Shown here piece after piece: positions 53,044-60,930 of a DNA stretch of 64,000 nucleotides (positions are counted from its first letter, which is position 1; the number at the start of each line of letters is the position of its first letter). The stretch lies in contig CANLGL010000003.1 in assembly GCA_947490345.1 (NCBI GenBank), positions 1 through 64,000 of the forward strand, read 5' to 3'. Below the pieces are notes generated by a model. The model was not told the DNA's origin. It did no database searches and saw only the letters and a program-made list of their open reading frames with translations. Source of the stretch: Deltaproteobacteria bacterium (GTDB taxonomy: Bacteria > Myxococcota_A > UBA796 > SXON01). A program made the position numbers and the translations under genes.

Positions 53044-53173
53044 GTCACCCATGCCGCGTTCCGCAGCTCACAAAGCCATGAAACGCCCAGCGGTGGGCGC
53101 CGCAGGCCGGAAAGCGTAGCTTGGAGGCCGGAAGGTGCGGCCCGGTAGGGGAAGGGGCCTCGCCCCTTCCCCC
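53044..53173 (+). repeat. Structured intergenic repeat, copy E (short form)
   Basis: Starts right after the TGA of the radical SAM gene with GTCACCCATGCCGCG. The second arm of the outer repeat is lost and the inner hairpin is changed to CGCCCA-GCGG-TGGGCG. The mini-hairpin is AAGC-GTA-GCTT (53112-53122), a compensatory change from AACC/GGTT. It ends with a perfect 11-bp hairpin GGGGAAGGGGC / GCCCCTTCCCC (53148-53172). From 53174 to 53315 I see no further gene or repeat. Confidence 0.8.
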
Positions 53174-53315
53174 GAGTTTCTGGTGAGGCGGCCGCCTGCC
53201 GGCGCCGGGTGCTCCCTCCGGCGGCAAGCCGCCTCCGCTCGCCCCCTGCCGCGCTCGTTTGTAGGCGTGTGTGTCGCTGTCATGCCTCGCGCTTGCGGAG
53301 GTTCGCGTATAGACT

Positions 53316-53332
53316 CGTCTCAACAGGAGACG
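53316..53332 (+). promoter_or_regulatory. mazE operator/ribosome-site inverted repeat
   Basis: CGTCTC-AACAG-GAGACG, a perfect 6-bp inverted repeat covering the AGGAG ribosome site just upstream of mazE ATG 53337. A TATAGA hexamer lies at 53308. It could bind the MazE-MazF complex or fold in the mRNA and hide the ribosome site. Confidence 0.5.
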
Positions 53333-53336
53333 CCCC

Positions 53337-53591
53337 ATGACACCCGTCGTTCGCCTCACGATTCAGCAATGGGGCAACAGCTTGGCGGTGCGCATCCCGA
53401 GCGCTGTGGCTCGGTCTGGACATTTTGTCGTCGGCCAACCTGTTGAGATGACGCTTGATGAGTTCGGGCTCTCGGTTCGGCAGGTGGGCCGCCCGAAGCT
53501 GACTCTCGCGCAGCGCTTGGCGCAGTTCGATCCCGAGATTCACGGCGGGGAAGTCATGGCTACGCCGACGATCGGCGCGGAGCTCGGCTGA
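53337..53591 (+). CDS. mazE: MazE-like antitoxin (AbrB fold)
   Basis: 84 residues. The SpoVT-AbrB domain shows LTIQQWGNSLAVRIPSAVAR and GQPVEMTLDEFGLSVRQVG; the C-terminal tail (TLAQRLAQFDPEIHGGEV) is the toxin-binding, likely disordered part. It should bind the adjacent toxin and repress its own promoter. Stop overlaps the toxin start (TGATG). Confidence 0.92.
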   Translation: MTPVVRLTIQQWGNSLAVRIPSAVARSGHFVVGQPVEMTLDEFGLSVRQVGRPKLTLAQRLAQFDPEIHGGEVMATPTIGAELG

Positions 53592-53953
53592 TGCCGAGCA
53601 CCATCATCTGGGCGCCCGATCGCGGCGATGTCATCTGGATCGACTGCAATCCGCAATCGGGCAGGGAAATGAAGGATGTTCATCCACTACTCGTGCTCTC
53701 GCCGAAGGAGTTCAACGTTCGCACGAGCATCGTGATCGGCCTGCCAATGACCACCGCGGCGTACAACGAAACGAACCCGTTCGCCGTGCGGTTTGAGGGG
53801 CCAACCGGAGCGGTCAGCTACGTGTTGACCCACCAACCCAAGTCGTTCGACTGGAGGGCGCGCCGTGCGAAAGCGCACCCCATGAAGCGCGCACCGGAGG
53901 CGGTGCTGGCGCAGTGCTGCGAGCTGTTGAACCAAATCATCCTGGTCGCGTGA
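53591..53953 (+). CDS. mazF: MazF/PemK-family endoribonuclease toxin
   Basis: 120 residues of the PemK/MazF RNA-cleaving family: APDRGDVIWIDCNPQSGREM at the start, HPLLVLSPKEFNVRTSIVIG in the second strand set, and AVSYVLTHQPKSFDWRARRA, which carries the usual catalytic-loop Arg and conserved Thr/His features. Coupled to the antitoxin. Length is close to E. coli MazF (111), so it appears intact. Confidence 0.93.
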   Translation: MPSTIIWAPDRGDVIWIDCNPQSGREMKDVHPLLVLSPKEFNVRTSIVIGLPMTTAAYNETNPFAVRFEGPTGAVSYVLTHQPKSFDWRARRAKAHPMKRAPEAVLAQCCELLNQIILVA

Positions 53954-54009
53954 GCAGGCTGCCGCCGCTCGCCGCCATGGAGTTGGCGTGAGCGGGATAG
54001 CGTGGCGAC

Positions 54010-54705
54010 GTGGCTGACAACAACCCTTTCTCTGAGCTGCCGCAGAAGGTGGTCGCGACTTTGGCGCCGGCGCCGGTCGAGGAGGCGTCGCCGCTACCCG
54101 AGGGGAGCGTTGGGCTGTGCCTGGCCTTGATGGTGACCGTCGCCGCGCTCGGCGCGGCGGCGGCTGTCGGCACCGGGCTCGTCGTCGAGGAGCTGCTGCC
54201 GGACACGACGGACCCCAAGTTACGCCTGGTTTCGGCCACGCTCGCCGCAACTGCTGGCGCGTTGTTTGTCGATGTCACCATCGGCGTCCTCGCGTTGGCC
54301 GGTGGCATCGGGGTGAGCGCGGCGCTGGCTGGGGCGACGACCCGCGACCCGTTCGCTGTGGCTCGCCGGCTGTGGTTGCCCTTCGCGATCTGGCGGGCCG
54401 GCGTGATCCTTGGGAACATCATCATCATCCCCGGGTTGCTCCTCGCGTTGTTCGCGCTCTTCGCCGTCGATCCGGTTCGCTACGGGGAAGCGCGCGGCAG
54501 CCTCATCGCCGGGCCAAACAGCCGGTCCATCGGTCCCCTGCTCCTGCTGCTCGTCGTCTGGGGCGTGGTGGTGGTGTGCTACCAACTTTTTATGGTGTTG
54601 TTCTGGCCGGACCTGCCCACGTGGGCCGCGTTCCTTGCCCTTGGGGCGTACGAATTCCTGGCCCTGGGTGCGTGGGTCGCGTGGTGCGGGGCGCGGCGGC
54701 GGTAG
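54010..54705 (+). CDS. Polytopic membrane protein, Yip1-like
   Basis: 231 residues from GTG 54010. A 35-residue hydrophilic N-terminus, then five to six helices (VGLCLALMVTVAALGAAAAV, FVDVTIGVLALAGGIGVSAA, GVILGNIIIIPGLLLALFAL, PLLLLLVVWGVVVVCYQLF, AAFLALGAYEFLALGAWV). Overall plan resembles Yip1/YIF1-domain proteins, but no diagnostic motif is seen. Follows mazF by 56 nt. Confidence 0.7.
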   Translation: MADNNPFSELPQKVVATLAPAPVEEASPLPEGSVGLCLALMVTVAALGAAAAVGTGLVVEELLPDTTDPKLRLVSATLAATAGALFVDVTIGVLALAGGIGVSAALAGATTRDPFAVARRLWLPFAIWRAGVILGNIIIIPGLLLALFALFAVDPVRYGEARGSLIAGPNSRSIGPLLLLLVVWGVVVVCYQLFMVLFWPDLPTWAAFLALGAYEFLALGAWVAWCGARRR

Positions 54706-54724
54706 TCGGACCCCCTCCAGCGCC

Positions 54725-54767
54725 CCACCGCCTGCCAGACCGACTCGTCGCTGGCGAAGTCGTAGCG
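54725..54767 (-). pseudogene. Fragment related to the 57126-57860 lipoprotein
   Basis: On the minus strand this segment reads RYDFASDESVWQAVG, against RYAFASGDPVWQAVG in the lipoprotein at 57126-57860. The nucleotides also match over about 40 bases. No start, stop or further similarity is visible, so it looks like a remnant of a lost paralogue in the leader of the next gene. Confidence 0.5.
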
Positions 54768-54818
54768 CTTGCGGAGCGGCCCGAAGCGGGTGTAGGCTCG
54801 CGGGCTGTGCCTGCCTCC

Positions 54819-56105
54819 ATGCCGTTCGTGCGTCCCGTCCTCGGTGTCCTCTTGGTCTCTTGGACCGGCGCGGCCTTCGCCGGCCCGGTTTTCGGTGAGG
54901 TCGGCGACGAGACGCCCCTCGATCTCGACGGCAATTGGCCGCGGGCCTTCCCCGGGGGGCAGCGCGGCGGCTTCGTGACCTTCGGCGCCGGTGGAGGCGA
55001 CTTCAAGCTCAACCACGCCGACAGCTCGCTGAAGGCCGATCACTACGATGACCGGCTCCTCACCGGCCGCACCGACCTCAAGGACCACGATATCCGTCCG
55101 TGCCCCGACGGCACCTGGCTGCATACGGCCACCGGCGACACTCTGGCGGATCACGACTCCGCGTGGGTCTGGCGGTACGATGCGGACTTCCGCATCCTGG
55201 CGCACGAAACCTTCGCCGAGGCCTCCACCGATGGCAGCAACTTCGTGGACCTCCCCGTCGTGTGCGGGCCGGAGTTCCAGGGCTTCGCCTATGCGTTCCC
55301 GCCGGGCAGGATCTCCGCACGCTTCGCCGAGATCGGCCCGGATGCCGCATCGTCGAGCGTCGTCGATCTCCGGTCAGCTCCTTTCTCGACGGGGTCCTCG
55401 CTGATCAACGACTCGGATGGCACGCTGTGGATGGTGGGGAGCTTCACCGAGGAGGGTCAGCCGGCGCGCAAGCTCCTGGCCGCGCACTACGACGCGGATT
55501 TGACTGAGATCAATCACATCGTCCTGACGGTGGCCGAGGAGGGCTCTGAGGTCTACTGGCCACAGGCCACCATCCGCGTGGGTGATGTGTTCATCGTTGC
55601 GCACATGTTGCGCGACAGCTCGCTCGCCTGGACTCAACAGGAGGGCGACATCGCCCTCACGGCCTTCGATGTCGCGACGTGGGCCCAGCTCGACCAGGTT
55701 CGCCTATCCAACAACGTGGCACCGACCGGCGGCATGCAGCCGTTCGTAGTGTTCGACGGCCGGGACGGGCTGGTGGCCCTCTACTCGAAGGAGCTCAAGA
55801 ACTACTCGTTCCGGGTCACGCTGCAGCCCGCGGTGCTGGGCCAGGGCGACGACACCGGTACCGTGGACACGGGCACCGAAGACACGGGCACCGAGGACAC
55901 CGGCGACTCGAAGGAGACGGGCGAGGACACCTCCGACCCCACTCCGGACGCGGACGGCGACGATGATTTCTACCTCATGCCGCCTACGGGCGGCAGGCCC
56001 TCGGGGTGCGGCTGCGCAAGCGGCGCCGCGGGCGGCGCGCCTGCGCTCGGTGTGGCTTGGGTGCTGGCGCGGGGCGCGCGCGGTCGCCGAGCCGCCGGCC
56101 AGTAG
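54819..56105 (+). CDS. Secreted beta-propeller-like protein with MYXO-CTERM-like tail
   Basis: 428 residues from ATG 54819 (GTG 54807 is possible). Signal MPFVRPVLGVLLVSWTGAAF. The body is a repeated four-strand pattern (DHDIRPCPDGTWLHTATG, GFAYAFPPGRISARFAEIG, DGTLWMVGSFTEEGQPARKL, QATIRVGDVFIVAHMLRDSS) compatible with a propeller. A Thr/Asp/Gly/Glu linker (GTEDTGTEDTGDSKETGED) leads to GCGCASGAAGG, a short helix and ARGRR, the Cys-helix-Arg tail. Function unknown; surface location likely. Confidence 0.8.
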   Translation: MPFVRPVLGVLLVSWTGAAFAGPVFGEVGDETPLDLDGNWPRAFPGGQRGGFVTFGAGGGDFKLNHADSSLKADHYDDRLLTGRTDLKDHDIRPCPDGTWLHTATGDTLADHDSAWVWRYDADFRILAHETFAEASTDGSNFVDLPVVCGPEFQGFAYAFPPGRISARFAEIGPDAASSSVVDLRSAPFSTGSSLINDSDGTLWMVGSFTEEGQPARKLLAAHYDADLTEINHIVLTVAEEGSEVYWPQATIRVGDVFIVAHMLRDSSLAWTQQEGDIALTAFDVATWAQLDQVRLSNNVAPTGGMQPFVVFDGRDGLVALYSKELKNYSFRVTLQPAVLGQGDDTGTVDTGTEDTGTEDTGDSKETGEDTSDPTPDADGDDDFYLMPPTGGRPSGCGCASGAAGGAPALGVAWVLARGARGRRAAGQ

Positions 56106-56109
56106 CGGG

Positions 56110-56502
56110 TCAGCCCATCCCCTCCGCCACGGGCAGACCGATCGCCGCCGCCGCGCTGAGCATCCGGGTGTCATAGCTGGCAAGGCTCAGCGGGCGACCC
56201 TGCTGGTGGAGCCAGGCGGCCGTCGCCAGATGGAGCGCATCGAGGGTGCGCACCGGGGTCGGGAAGGGATCGAGCGAGCGGGCGAGCACCTGGGGCGCCA
56301 ACTCGACGAGCATGACCCTCCCCAGGAGGTCCGCTGCCGCCACTCCGGCGCTCCCGCCGAGTCCTCGGGCGTGCAAGCGGGTCCACAACTCGTACTCGAG
56401 GAGCCGGCTCGACGCCAGGGGTCGGGTCCAAAGCGACTCGGGCGGGTGGCGGTCCTCGCCCAACAGCCAGGCTAACGCCACGGAGGTGTCCAGGTAGATC
56501 AA
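56110..56502 (-). CDS. vapC: VapC-type PIN-domain toxin
   Basis: 130-residue PIN-domain RNase. First acidic residue in MIYLDTSVALAWLLGED, then the conserved Glu region LLEYELWTRLHARGLGG, TLDALHLATAAWLHQQ with the third acidic residue, and LASYDTRMLSAAAAIGLPV with the fourth. Start overlaps the antitoxin stop (ATGA). Complete and in frame. Confidence 0.93.
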   Translation of the reverse strand: MIYLDTSVALAWLLGEDRHPPESLWTRPLASSRLLEYELWTRLHARGLGGSAGVAAADLLGRVMLVELAPQVLARSLDPFPTPVRTLDALHLATAAWLHQQGRPLSLASYDTRMLSAAAAIGLPVAEGMG

Positions 56503-56789
56503 CGGTCCTCTCGATCCTCTTCCAGCTCGGAGAGCAGGCTGGCGGTGGGTGCGATCCGAAGTCGGGGCGGGGCGCCTTCCGGCAGGCAGAGCGGCGGCCG
56601 CGCGAGCCCCGTACGAAGCAGTTCGGCCATCCGCGCGTCGGACACCGAGCTGGCCCGGTCTGCCCGCGGCGCCACGAGCTCGGCCACCACCCGGTCGCGG
56701 TCGGTGACGAGCACCACCTCGCCGCCGTGTGCGAGACGCACGTACTCGCTCAGGTGGTCTCGCAGCTCTTTCACCCCGACGGCGCGCAT
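56499..56789 (-). CDS. vapB: Phd/YefM-family antitoxin of the PIN toxin
   Basis: 96 residues. The Phd domain shows VGVKELRDHLSEYVRLAHGG and VVLVTDRDRVVAELVAPR. The C-terminal part (SVSDARMAELLRTGLARPPL) wraps the toxin. It lies 9 nt downstream (in transcription) of a perfect 18-bp palindrome, which is likely its own operator. Confidence 0.93.
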   Translation of the reverse strand: MRAVGVKELRDHLSEYVRLAHGGEVVLVTDRDRVVAELVAPRADRASSVSDARMAELLRTGLARPPLCLPEGAPPRLRIAPTASLLSELEEDREDR

Positions 56790-56798
56790 GGCGATGAG

Positions 56799-56816
56799 GT
56801 AGCCACCGGTGGCTAC
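56799..56816. promoter_or_regulatory. Perfect 18-bp palindrome upstream of vapB
   Basis: GTAGCCACCGGTGGCTAC, fully self-complementary, lying 9 nt before the antitoxin start. A Phd dimer, or two dimers bridged by the toxin, would fit such a site. The rest of the 56790-56868 gap is unremarkable. Confidence 0.7.
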
Positions 56817-56868
56817 GGGGTCAAGGCCCGAGTCGGAGGTGCGTGGCGCGGCGGCGCCGATCGGAGCC

Positions 56869-57123
56869 CTACAACGCCTCGCCGAGCAGGATCAACGCCG
56901 CGAAACGATTGACCGCGGCACGTCGTTCGGACTCCACCTCCCGCGCCAGCTCCCGAGTGCGCTGGGCGTCGCTGTAGTGGGTCATCGTGTAGCCGGGCTC
57001 CTTCCGCCCGCGTTTGAGCACCCAGATCGTGCCATCCGGGAGGTCACCCACGATGAGGCCGAAGGGCCCGTCGACTGCGTGCAGCACGTCGTTGAGCGAG
57101 TGCGGGAAAAGCGCGCGCGGCAC
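56869..57123 (-). CDS. Small hypothetical protein, 84 residues
   Basis: From GTG 57123, two nt after the stop of the lipoprotein gene, so probably co-translated with it. The sequence has SLNDVLHAVDGPFGLIVG, then DGTIWVLKRGRKEPGYTMTH and a helical tail (AQRTRELAREVESERRAAV). No signal peptide and no recognised family. It may be a small cytoplasmic partner of the adjacent gene. Confidence 0.6.
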   Translation of the reverse strand: MPRALFPHSLNDVLHAVDGPFGLIVGDLPDGTIWVLKRGRKEPGYTMTHYSDAQRTRELAREVESERRAAVNRFAALILLGEAL

Positions 57124-57125
57124 GA

Positions 57126-57860
57126 CTACGGAACCAGCCGGACGCCGCCGACCTCGAGGGCCGACACCAACTGCTCAGCGGTTGAGTTGGACTGGCTGTC
57201 GCCCATGAGGACCATCACCGCGGGGGTCTGGGTCGCGGCGGGCATGCCGCCATCGCCCGTGTCGCGGTCGGCGAGGCATCCGTCCGGGTAGGCGGCGACG
57301 ACGTCATCGAGGGTGCCACCAGCGCCGGAGAGGTGCGAGGGCAGCACGTCATCGAGCCCGCCCACCGCCTGCCAGACTGGGTCGCCGCTGGCGAAGGCAT
57401 AGCGGGTGCTGCCCCCCTGGCCCTCGCTCGGGCTGCCCAACGACGCGTCGGTGACGACAATCACTTCCCGCTGCCCGAGGCACTCAGGATCGATGATCAC
57501 GTTGAAATAGGGAGAGCTGGTCCCCAGGACGGACGTCGCCTCCCATGCAAGAACGGTCAGGGCTGCGAGGGGCTCGCCATCGAGTCCAGGGACACCGGCG
57601 ATGGACTTGTTTCCGGTGCCGGTGCCGTTGAACCCGCCCGTAGCGCGCACCTCGGTTCCGGTGATGAGGTGCAGCCCCGCGGCGTCCGCCGACGCGCTGG
57701 CGTCGTTCACCGAGAGGTCCAGCAGGTCTGCGAGCGAGCTGGCGCCTGAGTCAGCCGTGTCGCCCGAGTCGGCGGTGTCGCCGGTGAGGGGCTTGTCGTC
57801 TGGGAGCGCCGCGCCGTGGCAGGCGGAGAGCGCGAACAACAGGGGGAAGGGGGTGCGCAT
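57126..57860 (-). CDS. Hypothetical lipoprotein
   Basis: 244 residues from ATG 57860; signal MRTPFPLLFALSAC. A short stalk (TGDTADSGDTADSG) precedes a compact domain: LSVNDASASADAAGLHLITG, then PYFNVIIDPECLGQREVIVV, then STRYAFASGDPVWQAVGG and LDDVVAAYPDGCLADRDTG. Two Cys could form a disulphide. No family recognised. A fragment matching RYAFASGDPVWQAVG is found at 54725-54767. Confidence 0.7.
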   Translation of the reverse strand: MRTPFPLLFALSACHGAALPDDKPLTGDTADSGDTADSGASSLADLLDLSVNDASASADAAGLHLITGTEVRATGGFNGTGTGNKSIAGVPGLDGEPLAALTVLAWEATSVLGTSSPYFNVIIDPECLGQREVIVVTDASLGSPSEGQGGSTRYAFASGDPVWQAVGGLDDVLPSHLSGAGGTLDDVVAAYPDGCLADRDTGDGGMPAATQTPAVMVLMGDSQSNSTAEQLVSALEVGGVRLVP

Positions 57861-57966
57861 CGGGAGCCTTATCCCCCGAGCACCCTGCTCGTCCAAGCCG
57901 CCGAACGCCTCCGCCCATAGCCACCGCGCCGCCACCCCGCTACGCTGTCCTCCCCCGGTGTGCGCC

Positions 57967-58806
<840 letters not shown>

Positions 58807-58809
58807 CCC

Positions 58810-60927
58810 ATGCGCATCCCGCTGCTTGTCGTGCTGGTTGTCGGATGTGTCTCCCCGGACGAGGGCAAGCCCACCGACGTGGACACCGCCGACGGCGGAG
58901 ACGACGAGGCGTGTGTCGGGTCGGGCACACCCGAGGTGTGCGACGGCATCGACAACGATTGCGACGGCCTCATCGACGAGGAGCTCACCAGCCAGTTCTG
59001 GATCGATGCGGACGCCGATGGGTTTGGCGACGCCCTCGTCCCGACCGACGCGTGCGAGCAGCCCGACGGCTATGTCGAAAACGCGGACGATTGCGACGAT
59101 GCCGACATTGACCGCTTCCCCGGCAACGTCGAGGTGTGCAACGATCTCGACGACGACTGTGATCACGAGGTGGACGAGGGGGCTTCAGATTTTGTCTCTT
59201 CCTACGCCGATGAAGACGACGATGGGCATGGGGATGCAGCCGCGCCCATGACCGCTTGCGGCGTGCCCGAGGGCTACACCCTGGACGCCAACGACTGCGA
59301 CGACACCAACCCCAATGTCCATCCCGATGCGTTGGAGATGTGCAATGGGGTCGACGACGACTGCGACGGCGAGATCGATGAGGGCGACGCCACCGACGCG
59401 GCGGTCTGGTACATCGACGCCGACGCCGATGGGTGGGGCGTTCCCGACAGCTCGATCACGTCCTGTTATCAACCCGCGGGGTACGCCTCCGCTGACAGTG
59501 ATTGCGACGACGGCGACGCCCGCTTCCACCCTGGTGCCGCCGAGACGGACTGCACCGATCCGCTGGACTACAACTGCGATGGATCTACGGGCTACGCCGA
59601 CGTTGACGGCGACGGCTGGGCCGCTTGCGCCGAGTGCGATGACACCAACGCGTCGGCCAACCCGGACCAGACCGAGGTCTGTGACGGCGCCGACAATGAC
59701 TGCGACGGCACCATCGATGAAGCCGACGCGGCCGACGCAAGCGTGTGGTACGCGGACGCGGACACGGACGGCTACGGGGACGCCACCGTCTCCACAGCGG
59801 CTTGCGATGCTCCGTTCGGCTATGTCGCGGACAACACTGACTGTGACGACGCCGTTTCGGCGGTGAACCCAGCCGAAATCGAGGTGTGCAACACCATCGA
59901 CGACGACTGCGACGGCGCCGCGGACGAAGACGACGCCATCGATGCGAGCGTGTGGTACGCCGACGCCGACGGGGATGGCTACGGCGACCCCGCCGTCACC
60001 GAAACCGCCTGCGATGCGCCTGCCGACTACGTCGCGGACGCCACCGACTGTGACGACGCTCGCCGCCTCACCCACCCCGGCGCCACCGAGTATTGCAACA
60101 CCGATGACGACGACTGCAACGGCGTGGTCGACGATTTCGCCGTCGACGCGCGCACCTACTGGCTCGACGCCGACGGCGACACCTACGGCGACGCCAGCGT
60201 CTCGGTGGACTCGTGCTCGACGCCCAGTGGCTACGTCCGGGACGACGACGACTGCGACGACACCGACGCGGCGGTGAACCCGGGGGCGACGGAGATCTGC
60301 AACCTCGTTGACGACGATTGTGATGGGAGCGTGGACAACGGCGCCACCATGACCACCTGGTACGAGGATGCCGACGGCGACGGCTACGGAGAGGCATCGG
60401 TGACCACCACCGATTGCGACGCGCCCGCCGGCTACGTTGCGGATGACACGGACTGCGACGATGGCGACGACACGGTGAACCCGGGCGAGGTCGATGTCTG
60501 CGACACCCTGGACAACGACTGCGACGGGTCGAAGGACAACGATGGCCTGTGCCCTTGCGACGTCGAGGAGTACCTCGGCGAGGTCTACATGTTCTGTGAG
60601 ACCGCTCAGACCTGGAGCGCCGACCGCACCTCCTGTCTCGCCTATGGCTACGAGCTCGCGACGGCCAACGACGCCGCCGAGAACATCTGGATGGTCGATG
60701 AGGCCTACACTCGCTACGCCGGGAAGTGGTGGATCGGTCTGAGCGATCAGGCCAGCGAAGGCAGCTGGGTCTGGGCCAGCGGCGCCGCCGTGACCTACAC
60801 CAACTGGAGCTCCGGCGAACCCAACGGTGGGACCAGCGAGAGTTGTTGCCAGCTGGGGCGCTTCGGCGATTACACGTGGAACGACGAGCCGTGTGGGTCG
60901 AGCTTCTACTTCGTGTGCGAGGAGTAG
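58810..60927 (+). CDS. MopE-repeat lipoprotein with C-type lectin domain
   Basis: 705 residues. Signal MRIPLLVVLVVGC, a partial first unit, then about eight MopE-like units (for example DCDDADIDRFPGNVEVC, DCDDTNPNVHPDALEMC, DCDDARRLTHPGATEYC). Residues about 580-705 are a C-type lectin-like domain: CETAQTWSADRTSCLAYGY, KWWIGLSDQASEGSWVWASG, TYTNWSSGEPNGG with the EPN sugar/Ca motif, then YTWNDEPCGSSFYFVCEE with the WND Ca motif. Both Ca-site motifs are intact, with EPN suggesting mannose-type sugar binding. Middle gene of the operon. Confidence 0.88.
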   Translation: MRIPLLVVLVVGCVSPDEGKPTDVDTADGGDDEACVGSGTPEVCDGIDNDCDGLIDEELTSQFWIDADADGFGDALVPTDACEQPDGYVENADDCDDADIDRFPGNVEVCNDLDDDCDHEVDEGASDFVSSYADEDDDGHGDAAAPMTACGVPEGYTLDANDCDDTNPNVHPDALEMCNGVDDDCDGEIDEGDATDAAVWYIDADADGWGVPDSSITSCYQPAGYASADSDCDDGDARFHPGAAETDCTDPLDYNCDGSTGYADVDGDGWAACAECDDTNASANPDQTEVCDGADNDCDGTIDEADAADASVWYADADTDGYGDATVSTAACDAPFGYVADNTDCDDAVSAVNPAEIEVCNTIDDDCDGAADEDDAIDASVWYADADGDGYGDPAVTETACDAPADYVADATDCDDARRLTHPGATEYCNTDDDDCNGVVDDFAVDARTYWLDADGDTYGDASVSVDSCSTPSGYVRDDDDCDDTDAAVNPGATEICNLVDDDCDGSVDNGATMTTWYEDADGDGYGEASVTTTDCDAPAGYVADDTDCDDGDDTVNPGEVDVCDTLDNDCDGSKDNDGLCPCDVEEYLGEVYMFCETAQTWSADRTSCLAYGYELATANDAAENIWMVDEAYTRYAGKWWIGLSDQASEGSWVWASGAAVTYTNWSSGEPNGGTSESCCQLGRFGDYTWNDEPCGSSFYFVCEE

Positions 60928-60930
60928 CGG

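Noticed and set aside
53044-53336. Possible small RNA gene or tRNA between the radical SAM gene and mazE
   Set aside because: I found no cloverleaf or conserved T-loop. The structured part is the repeat copy E.
54010-54705. Third member of a toxin-antitoxin module after mazEF
   Set aside because: It is a multi-helix membrane protein with its own start 56 nt away and no toxin or antitoxin motif.
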